From JAJFJD01 sp965228695 (GTDB lineage: Bacteria > Pseudomonadota > Alphaproteobacteria > UBA8366): a stretch of DNA of 64,000 nucleotides. Under the pieces are notes generated by a model that saw only the letters and a list, made by a program, of their open reading frames with translations, had not been told where the DNA came from and ran no database searches. Shown here one piece after another: positions 8,862 through 17,326 of this stretch. Every line of letters starts with the position of its first letter. The stretch's first letter is position 1. The translations under genes were made by a program, and so were the position numbers. The DNA lies in contig CBDDIB010000002.1 of assembly GCA_965228695.1 (NCBI GenBank), forward strand, positions 1,984,001-2,048,000, written 5' to 3'.

Positions 8862-10052
8862 ATGCCTCATCGAAGCGGCCGGCATTTCCTGCAGATTCCG
8901 GGTCCCACAAATGTGCCGGATCGGATTTTGCGCGCCATGGACCATCCGACCATCGATCACCGCGGCCCCGATTTCGGGCGGCTTGGTCTCGAGGTACTGC
9001 AAGGCATGAAAGGTGTCTTCAAGACGGACAGCGAGGTGTTCATCCTCCCGTCTTCCGGGACCGGTGCGTGGGAGGCCGCGCTGGTCAACACGCTGTCGCC
9101 GGGCGATAAGGTCCTGATGTATGAGACGGGCCAGTTCGCGACCTTGTGGCATGAACTCGCCGAACGTCTGCAACTGGACCCGGTTTTTATCGGGGGTGAT
9201 TGGCGGCATGGCGTCGATCCCGATGCTTTGGAGAGCACGCTCTTAGAAGACAAGGATCATGCGATCAAAGCGGTGTGCGTCGTCCACAACGAAACGTCGA
9301 CCGGCACGACGTCGCGCATCGCGGAGGTCCGGAAGGCGATCGACTCGGCGAAGCATCCCGCATTGTTGTTGGTCGACACGATCTCGTCCCTGGCGTCGAT
9401 CGATTACCGGCACGACGAATGGGGCGTGGATGTCACGATCGGCGGTTCACAGAAGGGGCTGATGCTGCCGCCGGGACTCGGATTCAATGCGGTCAGCGCG
9501 AAGGCGCGCAAGGCGGCGGAGACGTCCGGCATGGCGAAATCCTATTGGTCTTGGGAGGCGATGCGCGGCCCCAACGCGACCGGGTATTTTCCATCGACCC
9601 CAGCGACGAACCTGCTATACGGACTCAAGGAAGCGATCGACATGCTGAACGAAGAGGGGTTGGACAATGTCTTTGCCCGGCATGATCGGTTCGCCGAGGC
9701 GACGCGCCGCGCCGTGCGGGGTTGGGGTTTGGAAATCCTGTGCCAGGACGAGCGGGAATATTCAAGCGCGCTGACGGCCGTGTTGATGCCGGATGGGCAT
9801 GACGCGGACGCGTTCCGTAAAGTGGTGTTGGAGAATTTCGATATGTCGCTCGGCAACGGGCTCGGCAAGGTAGCAGGCAAGGTCTTTCGGATCGGCCATC
9901 TTGGCGACTTCAATGAGTTGATGTTGGCCGGCACGTTGTGCGGCGTCGAAATGGGATTGGGGCTGGCCGGCGTGCCGCATGAGAAGAAGGGCGTCGCCGC
10001 GGCGCTCGACTATCTTGCGCATGGCGGCAACGCGGCGCCGTCGTCGAGTTGA
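8862..10052 (+). CDS. PLP-dependent class V aminotransferase, serine-glyoxylate / alanine-glyoxylate type
   Basis: This 396-residue protein begins with the family hallmark LQIPGPTNVPDRILRAMDHPTIDHRGPDF (residues about 10-38, quoted in part), which lines the active site. The PLP lysine is Lys198 in GGSQKGLMLPPGL. The Asp of LLVDTISSL pairs with the pyridine nitrogen. Such enzymes transfer the amino group of serine or alanine to glyoxylate, giving glycine, in the serine cycle or glyoxylate detoxification. ATG 8862 follows GGGAGTG; the frame is open further upstream but that segment is the AT-rich intergenic region. It is divergent from the FAD/Fe-S oxidoreductase and convergent, 1 base apart, with aas. 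Confidence 0.9.
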   Translation: MPHRSGRHFLQIPGPTNVPDRILRAMDHPTIDHRGPDFGRLGLEVLQGMKGVFKTDSEVFILPSSGTGAWEAALVNTLSPGDKVLMYETGQFATLWHELAERLQLDPVFIGGDWRHGVDPDALESTLLEDKDHAIKAVCVVHNETSTGTTSRIAEVRKAIDSAKHPALLLVDTISSLASIDYRHDEWGVDVTIGGSQKGLMLPPGLGFNAVSAKARKAAETSGMAKSYWSWEAMRGPNATGYFPSTPATNLLYGLKEAIDMLNEEGLDNVFARHDRFAEATRRAVRGWGLEILCQDEREYSSALTAVLMPDGHDADAFRKVVLENFDMSLGNGLGKVAGKVFRIGHLGDFNELMLAGTLCGVEMGLGLAGVPHEKKGVAAALDYLAHGGNAAPSSS

Positions 10053-10053
10053 T

Positions 10054-13000
10054 TTAGTCCGCGGAAACGGCCTCGCGGGCGGTTTCCGCGAGTAGCGAAT
10101 CGACCAAGGATTGCACCCCGACATAGTCGATCTTGCCGGTGCCGAGCAGGGGGACGGAATCGGTGACATAGACTGATTTGGGCACCATCAGCTCGGCGAT
10201 ACCCTTCGCTTGCGCATCTTTCAATAAATCGTCGCGGGTTGCGTCCGGATTGTCGGTAATGAGCACCAACGCCTCACCCTTCCGGTCGTCCTGAACGCTG
10301 ACCACCGCGTGCTGGTATTCGGGCCACAGGTCGGCGGCATGGCTCTCCGCGGCGGTGAGCGAAACCATCTCTCCGGCAATCTTGGCGAACCGTTTCGCCC
10401 GGCCGGCGATGGTGACGAACCCTTCCAGATCGATTTCCACGATATCGCCCGTGTCGTACCAGCCGTTTTCAGGCGGTTCGATGATGCCCGGCGCTTCGGC
10501 GCGGAGATATCCCAGCATGATGTTGGGACCGGAGACCATCAGACGCCCGCCCTTTTCGATGCCGGGGACGTCTTCCAACTTGTAGCGGATACCCGGTAGG
10601 AACCGGCCCACGGTGCCGGCGCGGTAATGCATCGGCGTGTTGGTGGCGAGCACCGGCGAGGTTTCGGTCGCGCCGTATCCTTCGAAAATTCGCAGGCCGA
10701 ATTTCTGTGCCCAAATCTGCCGTGTCTCGTCCTTCACTTTTTCCGCACCCGCGAAAATATAGCGGACGCTATAGAAATCATAGGAATGCGCCATCCGCGC
10801 ATAGCCGGTCAGGAAGGTATCGGTCCCGAACATGATCGTCGCGTTGGTGTCATACACGAGTTCGGGCACGATCCGGTAATGAAGCGGCGACGGATACAGG
10901 AATGTTTTGATGCCGGATAGGACCGGCAGAAGCATGCCCCCGGTCAAGCCGAAGGAATGGAACACCGGCAAGGCGTTGAATACGATGTCCGTCGGATTGA
11001 AGTCCACCTTCGCGCCGAGCTGGTGCAGGTTCGATAGCAGATTGCGATGACTGAGGACCACGCCCTTCGGCGTGCCTTCGGACCCGGAGGTGAACAGCAC
11101 CACGGCGGGATCGTCGGCTGTCGCCCCGCGCCGGCGATGGATGGCGCGCGCGAAGGGTGCGCTTACGGCTCCCGACAGCTTTTCGAACGGACCGAGCGAT
11201 TTCTGCAGGTCCTCGAGATAAACGATCGTCGCGTATTCGGACAGCTCCGAGATCGCGTCGGTCAACTTGGCGACGCGTACGAACAGTCGCGACGTGATGA
11301 TTGTATCGATCTCAGCGGTCTTGCAGGCGGAGACCATGTTGCCGATACCGGTCGAATAATTCAGCATCGCCGGCACACGGCCGTAGGCCTGGAGCGCGAA
11401 GAATGCAACGGCCGCGCCCGACGAATTGGGAAGCAGCACGCCGACGAAATCGCCACGCTCTGTCTGTTTGGCAAGGCGGCGGCCCAATACAAGGCTGCCG
11501 GTGATGATACGGCCGTAGCTTAGCGGGCGACGCTGAATATCCTCGACGACGGCATGTTTGCGGCCCTGCGCGCGCCGCGCGTCGAGTAACGCATCGAAGA
11601 GCGATTTGTCCGTGTCGCAGGTCGCGAAGATCATCTCGGACATCAGGTCGTGTAGCCGGGTGCCCGCCAATTGGCGGCGGGCGCGGCCCTTGATGTCGTC
11701 CGGAATATCGAAATCGCGCGGTTCGAGGACCGTGATGGTGATCTTCGGGAAGAGACGGCTTCGCACCTTGTCGCGAATGCGGGAGAAGGGCGTGAACTGC
11801 GCGCCGTCCAGCCGGATCGGCACAATCGGGGCGCCCGCCTTGTCGGCGATCATGCCCGGCCCCTCATAGACCTTCATCAAGGAACCGGTCACGGTGATCC
11901 GTCCCTCGGGAAAGATCACACAGCGTTTGCCCGATTGCACCGCCTTGATCAGCGACTTGGCGGCCATCGGCTTGGTCGGGTCCATCGGGAACGCGTCGAT
12001 CATCGCGAGGAAGGGCTTGGCCCACCATTGCTTTGCGATATGCGTGTTGACCGCAAAGGTGGCCGTGCCCGGCAGGAAGGCTGCGAGCAGGACGCCGTCC
12101 AGAAAGGACACGTGATTGACCACGATGACGGCCCGGTTGCCCGCAGCCTTGTAGTGGTCCAGGCCTTTGACCTCCACGCGGTAAAGAAGGCGCAGGATCG
12201 ACGCCGCGAAGACCTTCACCATTTCATGCGGCAGCAGGCCGCAGATATAGACCGCGACCACCATGGTGACGCAGGCGACGGCGAAGAATATCTGCGGGAT
12301 CGTGAAGCTGGACAATAACATCGCGGAGGCGGCGACCGCGCCCACCACCATGAACAACGCGTTGAGGATGTTGTTCGCCGCGATGGTGCGGGACCGGTGG
12401 CTCGGGTCGCCCCGGGTCTGCATGATCGTGTAAAGCGGCACGATGTAGACGCCGCCGCTGATGGCGATGAGCAGCAGATCCGCGACGATCCGCCAGTTCG
12501 CCGGATGGGCGAGAAATCCCGCCAGGTTCGCGAGATCACCGGTCGCCGCGACGCCCGCCTGGCTGGCGAAATAGAGATCGAGCGAGAAGACCGCCATTCC
12601 GATCGCGCCGAAGGGCACGAACCGCGCGCTGATCTCACCTTTTAGCAGCTTGTTACAGAGCAGCGATCCGACGCCGATCCCGATCGAAAAGAGCGTCATG
12701 AAGAGGGTGACGACCTGCTCATTGGCGTAAAGGTAGTCGCGCGTGAACGGCGACAACTGCGTAAGATAGGTGGCGCCGAACAGCCAGAACCACGAAATGC
12801 CGAGAATCGACAGCCGGATGTCCCGGCGCTCGAAGGCGTATTTCATGGTCGCCCAAGTTTCAGCCGCGACATTGGGGTTGATCTTTAGCGACGGCACCGG
12901 CGGCGGTGCACTTGGAATCGCGAAGCCGGAGATCAGCCCGACCGTTGCGAGCGCCACGACGGTCACCGAAACGATCACGCCGCCATGTTCCGGCAGAATC

Positions 13001-13509
13001 AAGAGTCCGCCGGCGATCGTGCCAATTAGGATCGCGAGAAATGTCCCGGCCTCAATATAGGCGTTGCCGAGGACAAGCTCTTCGGGCGGTAGATGATCCG
13101 GTAGGATGCTATATTTCACGGGACCGAAGAAGGACGACTGCGCACCCATCAGGAAGAGCACCGTCATCAAGAAGGTGACGTTGTCGAAATAGAAGCCCAC
13201 GGCCGCGAGCAGCATGATCGCGATCTCGCCGGTTTTGATCACCCGGATCAGCCGGGATTTGTCGAACTTGTCGGCAAGCTGTCCGGCGGTTGCGGAAAAC
13301 AAGAAGAACGGCAGGATAAACAAGCCGCCACCGGCGGCGACCAGCAAGGCGCCATTCAGACCCTGTTCCTGGGCGAGACGGAAGGTGATCAGGATGAACA
13401 GCGCCTGTTTGAAAAGGCTGTCGTTGGTCGCGCCGAGGAATTGGGTCAGGAACAGCGGCAGGAACCGCCGGCGTCTCAAAAGGCCCGTCCTTTTCTGATC
13501 CTGGGTCAT
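10054..13509 (-). CDS. aas: Trifunctional LplT-PlsC-Aas fusion: lysophospholipid transporter / acyltransferase / acyl-ACP synthetase
   Basis: This 1151-residue protein joins three modules. An MFS transporter of about 12 membrane segments (about 1-415) resembles the lysophospholipid flippase LplT. A PlsC-type acyltransferase (about 440-630) has the HX4D motif in NHVSFLDG and FPEGR. An AMP-binding acyl-ACP/acyl-CoA ligase (about 650-1140) has the P-loop FTSGSEGTPKGV and YDTGD. In E. coli LplT and Aas are separate, and together they bring lysophospholipid to the cytoplasmic side and re-acylate it. Fused versions of this length are known in Proteobacteria. The start ATG 13509 has GGAGG upstream. 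It sits 19 bp after the hydrolase gene in a tetR-hydrolase-aas operon. Confidence 0.92.
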   Translation of the reverse strand: MTQDQKRTGLLRRRRFLPLFLTQFLGATNDSLFKQALFILITFRLAQEQGLNGALLVAAGGGLFILPFFLFSATAGQLADKFDKSRLIRVIKTGEIAIMLLAAVGFYFDNVTFLMTVLFLMGAQSSFFGPVKYSILPDHLPPEELVLGNAYIEAGTFLAILIGTIAGGLLILPEHGGVIVSVTVVALATVGLISGFAIPSAPPPVPSLKINPNVAAETWATMKYAFERRDIRLSILGISWFWLFGATYLTQLSPFTRDYLYANEQVVTLFMTLFSIGIGVGSLLCNKLLKGEISARFVPFGAIGMAVFSLDLYFASQAGVAATGDLANLAGFLAHPANWRIVADLLLIAISGGVYIVPLYTIMQTRGDPSHRSRTIAANNILNALFMVVGAVAASAMLLSSFTIPQIFFAVACVTMVVAVYICGLLPHEMVKVFAASILRLLYRVEVKGLDHYKAAGNRAVIVVNHVSFLDGVLLAAFLPGTATFAVNTHIAKQWWAKPFLAMIDAFPMDPTKPMAAKSLIKAVQSGKRCVIFPEGRITVTGSLMKVYEGPGMIADKAGAPIVPIRLDGAQFTPFSRIRDKVRSRLFPKITITVLEPRDFDIPDDIKGRARRQLAGTRLHDLMSEMIFATCDTDKSLFDALLDARRAQGRKHAVVEDIQRRPLSYGRIITGSLVLGRRLAKQTERGDFVGVLLPNSSGAAVAFFALQAYGRVPAMLNYSTGIGNMVSACKTAEIDTIITSRLFVRVAKLTDAISELSEYATIVYLEDLQKSLGPFEKLSGAVSAPFARAIHRRRGATADDPAVVLFTSGSEGTPKGVVLSHRNLLSNLHQLGAKVDFNPTDIVFNALPVFHSFGLTGGMLLPVLSGIKTFLYPSPLHYRIVPELVYDTNATIMFGTDTFLTGYARMAHSYDFYSVRYIFAGAEKVKDETRQIWAQKFGLRIFEGYGATETSPVLATNTPMHYRAGTVGRFLPGIRYKLEDVPGIEKGGRLMVSGPNIMLGYLRAEAPGIIEPPENGWYDTGDIVEIDLEGFVTIAGRAKRFAKIAGEMVSLTAAESHAADLWPEYQHAVVSVQDDRKGEALVLITDNPDATRDDLLKDAQAKGIAELMVPKSVYVTDSVPLLGTGKIDYVGVQSLVDSLLAETAREAVSAD

Positions 13510-13528
13510 ATCTGTAGCCTCCGAGCGC

Positions 13529-14518
13529 TTAGCGCTGGACCGGATCGGTGCTGTTCAAGAAACGGCCGTCGCGAAGAAAGCTAATCGTCGCATCGATCGT
13601 CTGCGGGTGGTCGTCCATCAGGCCATGGGTCGTTCGCACCAGCATGAAATCGCGTGCGCCGTCGAGTCGGGTTTCCTCGACAGCGACGAAACCGTCGTCG
13701 TCGCCCGGTAGGAGCGGGTTGAACCCGATATCGTTGCCGCGGCCGCCGGCGATGATGCCGAACTCCACCTCGGGAACGGGAAGCTGCGCGGCGGTATCCG
13801 GGTTCAAATTCTGTCCGGATTGCCCGGTCAGCCAGCGATAGGCGGGATATCCGGATAAACGGGCCGCCAGGCGTGATCCCTGGTTCGGCGGCGCGATCAT
13901 GACGATGCGTTGAACCTTAATATGGTCACGCCATGCCCCATCGCGGGAAAGCAATTCCCGAACGACCAGCGCTCCCATGCTGTGCGTCACGAAAGAGATG
14001 GACTCGATCTGATCGAGGGAAGAGACGATATTCTCCAGGCTGTCCGCATGCTCCGATACGCTTTGGCGCGTGCTGGGATAATTGATGCTCGCGGTTTCAT
14101 AGCCGGCGCAGCGCAGCGCATTCTCCATTTCGCGGAATGCGCCGGCGGACCGGCCGAGGCCGTGGACTAGAATGACCAAATGGCCGTTGCGCGGTTGGAT
14201 CGCCTTGCGTTGTCGGTACCGGTCGAAAAAGGCGTGGCAATGGGCGTAGCTGCCCCAGGCGCGGCGAAAGTTGTTCGGATCGAGCAGCCGGTGATGGCCC
14301 GTATAGTAATTGCGCTGAATGCGCCAGCCGGTGCAGACGAACTGGTCTGCCCAAATTTGTTTTCCGCCGAATGTGGGGAAGGGCAGATTTATAGGCGGTA
14401 CGCCGCCGTCGATCGGGAACGCTGCCAGCCGGTCACGCGTCCGGGGGCGGATCGCTAACCGGCGCAGCAATGGGCGTGCCGCTGTCGAACCATTCTGTGC
14501 GACATCACGCTTACGCAT
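13529..14518 (-). CDS. Alpha/beta hydrolase (lipase/esterase-like, PGAP1/DUF676 type)
   Basis: This 329-residue protein has an alpha/beta-hydrolase core. The oxyanion motif is LVILVHGLGRSAGAF, and the nucleophile elbow SFVTHSMGALVVREL carries Ser near residue 180. A further segment, MIAPPNQGSRLAARLSGYP, is typical of triacylglycerol-lipase-like proteins. There is no clear signal peptide, so it is probably cytoplasmic or membrane-associated. ATG 14518 lies inside the last codons of tetR (8-base overlap with its stop), implying translational coupling; a longer frame to 14605 would overlap tetR more deeply. Downstream by 19 bp is the LplT-PlsC-Aas fusion. That context suggests a phospholipase or lysophospholipase role (inference); the substrate is not readable. 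Confidence 0.82.
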   Translation of the reverse strand: MRKRDVAQNGSTAARPLLRRLAIRPRTRDRLAAFPIDGGVPPINLPFPTFGGKQIWADQFVCTGWRIQRNYYTGHHRLLDPNNFRRAWGSYAHCHAFFDRYRQRKAIQPRNGHLVILVHGLGRSAGAFREMENALRCAGYETASINYPSTRQSVSEHADSLENIVSSLDQIESISFVTHSMGALVVRELLSRDGAWRDHIKVQRIVMIAPPNQGSRLAARLSGYPAYRWLTGQSGQNLNPDTAAQLPVPEVEFGIIAGGRGNDIGFNPLLPGDDDGFVAVEETRLDGARDFMLVRTTHGLMDDHPQTIDATISFLRDGRFLNSTDPVQR

Positions 14519-15134
14519 TGGCCGGTCGCTTCCCGGCGCGGGTACGAAGGCCTGACAAATAATTTGAAATAAGGGACTCCGCCATCTCTGGGACCGATTG
14601 GGCACTTACCAGTGTGAGCCGCCCGTCCCGGGCCAGCGTGCAGATACCATGCAGGCTTGACCAGAGGACTCCGGCCGCCTGGCTCAGTTCGTGTTCTTCG
14701 CCGTCGGCGAAGAGCGGCGCCAGCGCGTCCTCGACCTGTTGCATCAGGGATTGGACCCGGCGCAGATACCACTCGGGTAATTTGCTCTCCGGCGGAAGCC
14801 GGAATTCGAAGATAGCGGTCCACAACGCCGGATTCTCGTTCAGGAAGGCGAGATACCGGTGCAGCATCGTGCGCAGGTCTTGTTCCGGGTCGCCTGTCCG
14901 CGGCCGTTCGGAGACCGCGGCGTGCAACGCGTCGAGCGTGGACGCGTTGATGTGCAACGCCAGTTCGTCCAGATTTTCGAACAAGTTATAGAGCGTGCCG
15001 GGCGAATAGCCGATTGCCGTCGCGATGTTGCGCGCGGTTAGGCCGCGCAGCCCGTCGCGTTCGACGATGTCGCGGGCCGCGTCTAGTACCATTGCATAGA
15101 GTTCTTCGCGGCTATGGTCTGATCTTCGTGCCAT
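14511..15134 (-). CDS. TetR-family transcriptional regulator
   Basis: This 207-residue protein has an N-terminal TetR helix-turn-helix (residues about 8-55: IVERDGLRGLTARNIA then IGYSPGTLYNLFENL) and a helical C-terminal ligand/dimer domain with a WSSLHGICTLARDG segment as in the TetR_C_33-like group. These regulators often sense acyl-CoAs or hydrophobic compounds. It is the first gene of an apparent tetR-hydrolase-aas operon and its stop codon overlaps the hydrolase start. An imperfect palindrome about 45 bases upstream (15179-15199) is a candidate autoregulatory operator. Confidence 0.9.
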   Translation of the reverse strand: MARRSDHSREELYAMVLDAARDIVERDGLRGLTARNIATAIGYSPGTLYNLFENLDELALHINASTLDALHAAVSERPRTGDPEQDLRTMLHRYLAFLNENPALWTAIFEFRLPPESKLPEWYLRRVQSLMQQVEDALAPLFADGEEHELSQAAGVLWSSLHGICTLARDGRLTLVSAQSVPEMAESLISNYLSGLRTRAGKRPANA

Positions 15135-15178
15135 TCGTAGGATTTGTCCGTTAGGTAAAATGCGGTTTTGAGCTATAT

Positions 15179-15199
15179 AAATTGAACGACGTTTATTTT
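15179..15199. promoter_or_regulatory. Imperfect palindrome upstream of tetR, candidate operator
   Basis: The arms AAATTGAACG and CGTTTATTTT flank a central A, and 8 of 10 positions pair. It lies about 45 bases upstream of the tetR start in an A/T-rich stretch that probably holds the promoter. Size and position suit a TetR operator, but no footprint or conserved copy is known to me. Confidence 0.3.
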
Positions 15200-15380
15200 C
15201 AAGTCCCGATCTCGCAAAAACGACACGGCTGAATCGGGAGTGGGTTCGGCATTGAATACTTTGTGGAACAAATTTTATGCGGTTTAGGGTGGTTCAAGTG
15301 GTGCCACGAGGGCCGTTAAACCGGCGTTAAGAAATCGCGAAGAATCGGCGAAAATCGACCATCGTCGGGCGTTAAAGCGT

Positions 15381-16145
15381 CTAAATTCGTTCGCCGCCTT
15401 GGAGCGGCGCGAACCGGACCGGCAGTATGTCTTTCTGCGATATGACCCCGTCCGGGCCTTTGGTCACAAGCTTCAGCATTTGCCCCTGATCCAAGGGTCC
15501 GACCGGCACCACCATGCGGCCGCCCGGCTTCATCTGGTTCAGTAGCGGCGGCGGGATGTGGTGGACCGCCTCTTTGACGATGATCACGTCGAACGGGCCC
15601 TTTTCCGGCCAGCCGTAGTACCCGTCGCCCGCTTTCACCTTAACCTTGTCGACGCCCATTTCTTTCAGGCGTTCGGCGGCGGATTGGGCGAGCGGGCGGA
15701 CGACTTCGACGCTGTAGACCGACTCCGCCAACTCGGCGAGGATCGCCGCTTGATACCCGGCGCCGGTGCCGGTTTCGAAGACGACATCGGTCTTCCGGAC
15801 TTGGGCGATATGGGTCATCAATGCGATTAGGAAAGGTTGGGAGATTTTCTGCTTGTGGCCTAACGGTAACGGGACATCGAGATATGCGAACTTGCGCAGA
15901 GGTTCCGGCACGAATTCATGGCGCGGGATTCTGCCGATGACCTCCATCACGGTGTCGTCGATCGCCGGTACGCCGGTTTGAAAGGCCGTGGCCTTGGTAT
16001 GGTCCCGGATGGATTCGAGCAAGACCATCCGCATGGCGCCGTAGTCGCCCAGATCGACGATGACGTCACGGCGGCTGGTCTCGGCCATCCCGCAGGCGGG
16101 CAGGGCCAGAAGGAAACAGAGTGCCGTCGCGAAAACACCATGCAT
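15381..16145 (-). CDS. pcm: Exported protein-L-isoaspartate O-methyltransferase family protein
   Basis: This 254-residue protein has a signal peptide (MHGVFATALCFLLALPACGMA, residues 1-21 quoted in part; likely cut after GMA) ahead of a complete PCMT domain. The SAM-binding motif I is FETGTGAGYQAA (about 123-134) and the upstream KISQPFLIALM matches the family motif KxSQPxxxA. The enzyme family methylates L-isoaspartyl residues to repair aged proteins. A periplasmic copy is unusual because SAM is cytoplasmic, so either the leader acts as a membrane anchor or the function has diverged. I chose ATG 16145; an upstream in-frame start at 16187 lacks a signal-like beginning. A 246-bp gap separates it from tetR. 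Confidence 0.85.
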   Translation of the reverse strand: MHGVFATALCFLLALPACGMAETSRRDVIVDLGDYGAMRMVLLESIRDHTKATAFQTGVPAIDDTVMEVIGRIPRHEFVPEPLRKFAYLDVPLPLGHKQKISQPFLIALMTHIAQVRKTDVVFETGTGAGYQAAILAELAESVYSVEVVRPLAQSAAERLKEMGVDKVKVKAGDGYYGWPEKGPFDVIIVKEAVHHIPPPLLNQMKPGGRMVVPVGPLDQGQMLKLVTKGPDGVISQKDILPVRFAPLQGGERI

Positions 16146-16205
16146 GACAGAACGATATCCTGAATTTGGAGGGCCGTATAGCGGCATGTGCGGCCGGCGT
16201 ATTTC

Positions 16206-16388
16206 CTACTCAGAAGCGCTGGTTTCGCTTGATTTTCCCGTGTCGTTTGCGATGAAGGCGCGGACGGCGGCCTCGGTGTCGGGCGCGCCGGGAAGCATAC
16301 GGATCGATCCGTCCGGCCGCCGGACGGCGATCAACCCCGTCGCCTCGATGACCGCATATTGATAGCCGTGGATTTCCCCTGAATGCAT
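16206..16388 (-). CDS. Small protein of unknown function (60 residues)
   Basis: The frame starts at ATG 16388 and encodes 60 residues beginning MHSGEIHGYQYAVIEATGLI, with a repeated hydrophobic/charged pattern (IAVRRPDGSIRML) that suggests a small beta fold. Codon choice (GC-rich third positions) resembles the neighbours. It is 60 bp upstream of pcm on the same strand and divergent from the FAH-family gene. No clear ribosome-binding site is visible, so the start may be a little further upstream. I do not recognise a family. Confidence 0.5.
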   Translation of the reverse strand: MHSGEIHGYQYAVIEATGLIAVRRPDGSIRMLPGAPDTEAAVRAFIANDTGKSSETSASE

Positions 16389-16448
16389 GCGGACGAGTAT
16401 ACACAAGAGGGGTATGCTGGAGGCTAGGTTAGACATTGGGAGGAACGA

Positions 16449-17315
16449 ATGCGGCTGCTCGCTTTTGATAAATCTGGAACACCGACCTTGGGTGTCCGTC
16501 GCGGGGATGAGGTGGTGGACCTCTCCGTCGCGAACGGCAGTTTGCCGCCGGACGTGCCGGGTCTGCTTGCGGCGGGGTCCGATGCAATGAGCGCCGTACG
16601 CGCGGCCATCGACGATCCGGCCGAAGGGTCCGTGCTGCCGTCGCAAGGACTGGTCTACCATCCGCCGGTCTGGAATCCGGGCAAGATCATCTGTGTCGGC
16701 CTGAACTATGCGGATCACGCGGCGGAAGCCAGTCTGGAAAAACCCGAATACCCCGTCCTTTTCCTGCGTGTCGCAACGACCTTGGTCGGCCACGAACAGC
16801 CGTTGATCGCACCGTCCTGTTCCGAGCAGTTCGACTACGAGGCGGAAATGGTTCTGGTCATCGGCAAGGCGGGTCGGCATGTCGGTGCGTCCGATGCGCT
16901 GGACCACATTGCCGCCTATTCCATCTTCAACGAAGGCTCGGTGCGCGATTATCAGTTCAAATCGCAGACCTGGACGTCGGGTAAGAATTTCGACGGCAGC
17001 GGCGGGTTCGGTCCGGATCTGGTGACCGCCGATGAAGTGCCGCCCGGCGGGAAAGGCCTGCGCATTCAGACCCGCCTGAACGGCGAGACGCTGCAGGACG
17101 CCAATACCGACGACATGATGTTCGACGTCCCGGAGCTCATCGAAACGATCTCCGAAGTCATGACGCTGCAGCCCGGCGATGTCATCGTCTCCGGAACACC
17201 GTCCGGTGTCGGTTTCGCCCGTATGCCACCGATCTGGATGAAGCCGGGCGATACCTGCGAGGTCGAAGTCGAGCAGATCGGGTTGTTGAGCAACCCGATC
17301 GTCGCGGAGTCCTAA
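16449..17315 (+). CDS. Fumarylacetoacetate hydrolase (FAH) family protein
   Basis: This 288-residue protein has a short N-terminal strand-rich domain and a FAH catalytic domain from about residue 75 (GKIICVGLNYADHAAE). Metal-ligand acidic residues are in FDYEAEMV, and the PGDVIVSGTPSGVGFAR motif is present. The usual NDVSARD segment is changed to NEGSVRDYQF. Family members hydrolyse or decarboxylate beta-diketo and 2-oxo acids (fumarylpyruvate, acylpyruvates, oxaloacetate). The start has a strong GGGAGGAA ribosome-binding site. It is divergent from the small protein at 16206 and convergent, with an 11-bp gap, with the Ldh2-family gene. The true substrate cannot be read. Confidence 0.9.
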   Translation: MRLLAFDKSGTPTLGVRRGDEVVDLSVANGSLPPDVPGLLAAGSDAMSAVRAAIDDPAEGSVLPSQGLVYHPPVWNPGKIICVGLNYADHAAEASLEKPEYPVLFLRVATTLVGHEQPLIAPSCSEQFDYEAEMVLVIGKAGRHVGASDALDHIAAYSIFNEGSVRDYQFKSQTWTSGKNFDGSGGFGPDLVTADEVPPGGKGLRIQTRLNGETLQDANTDDMMFDVPELIETISEVMTLQPGDVIVSGTPSGVGFARMPPIWMKPGDTCEVEVEQIGLLSNPIVAES

Positions 17316-17326
17316 TCCCGACTGCG

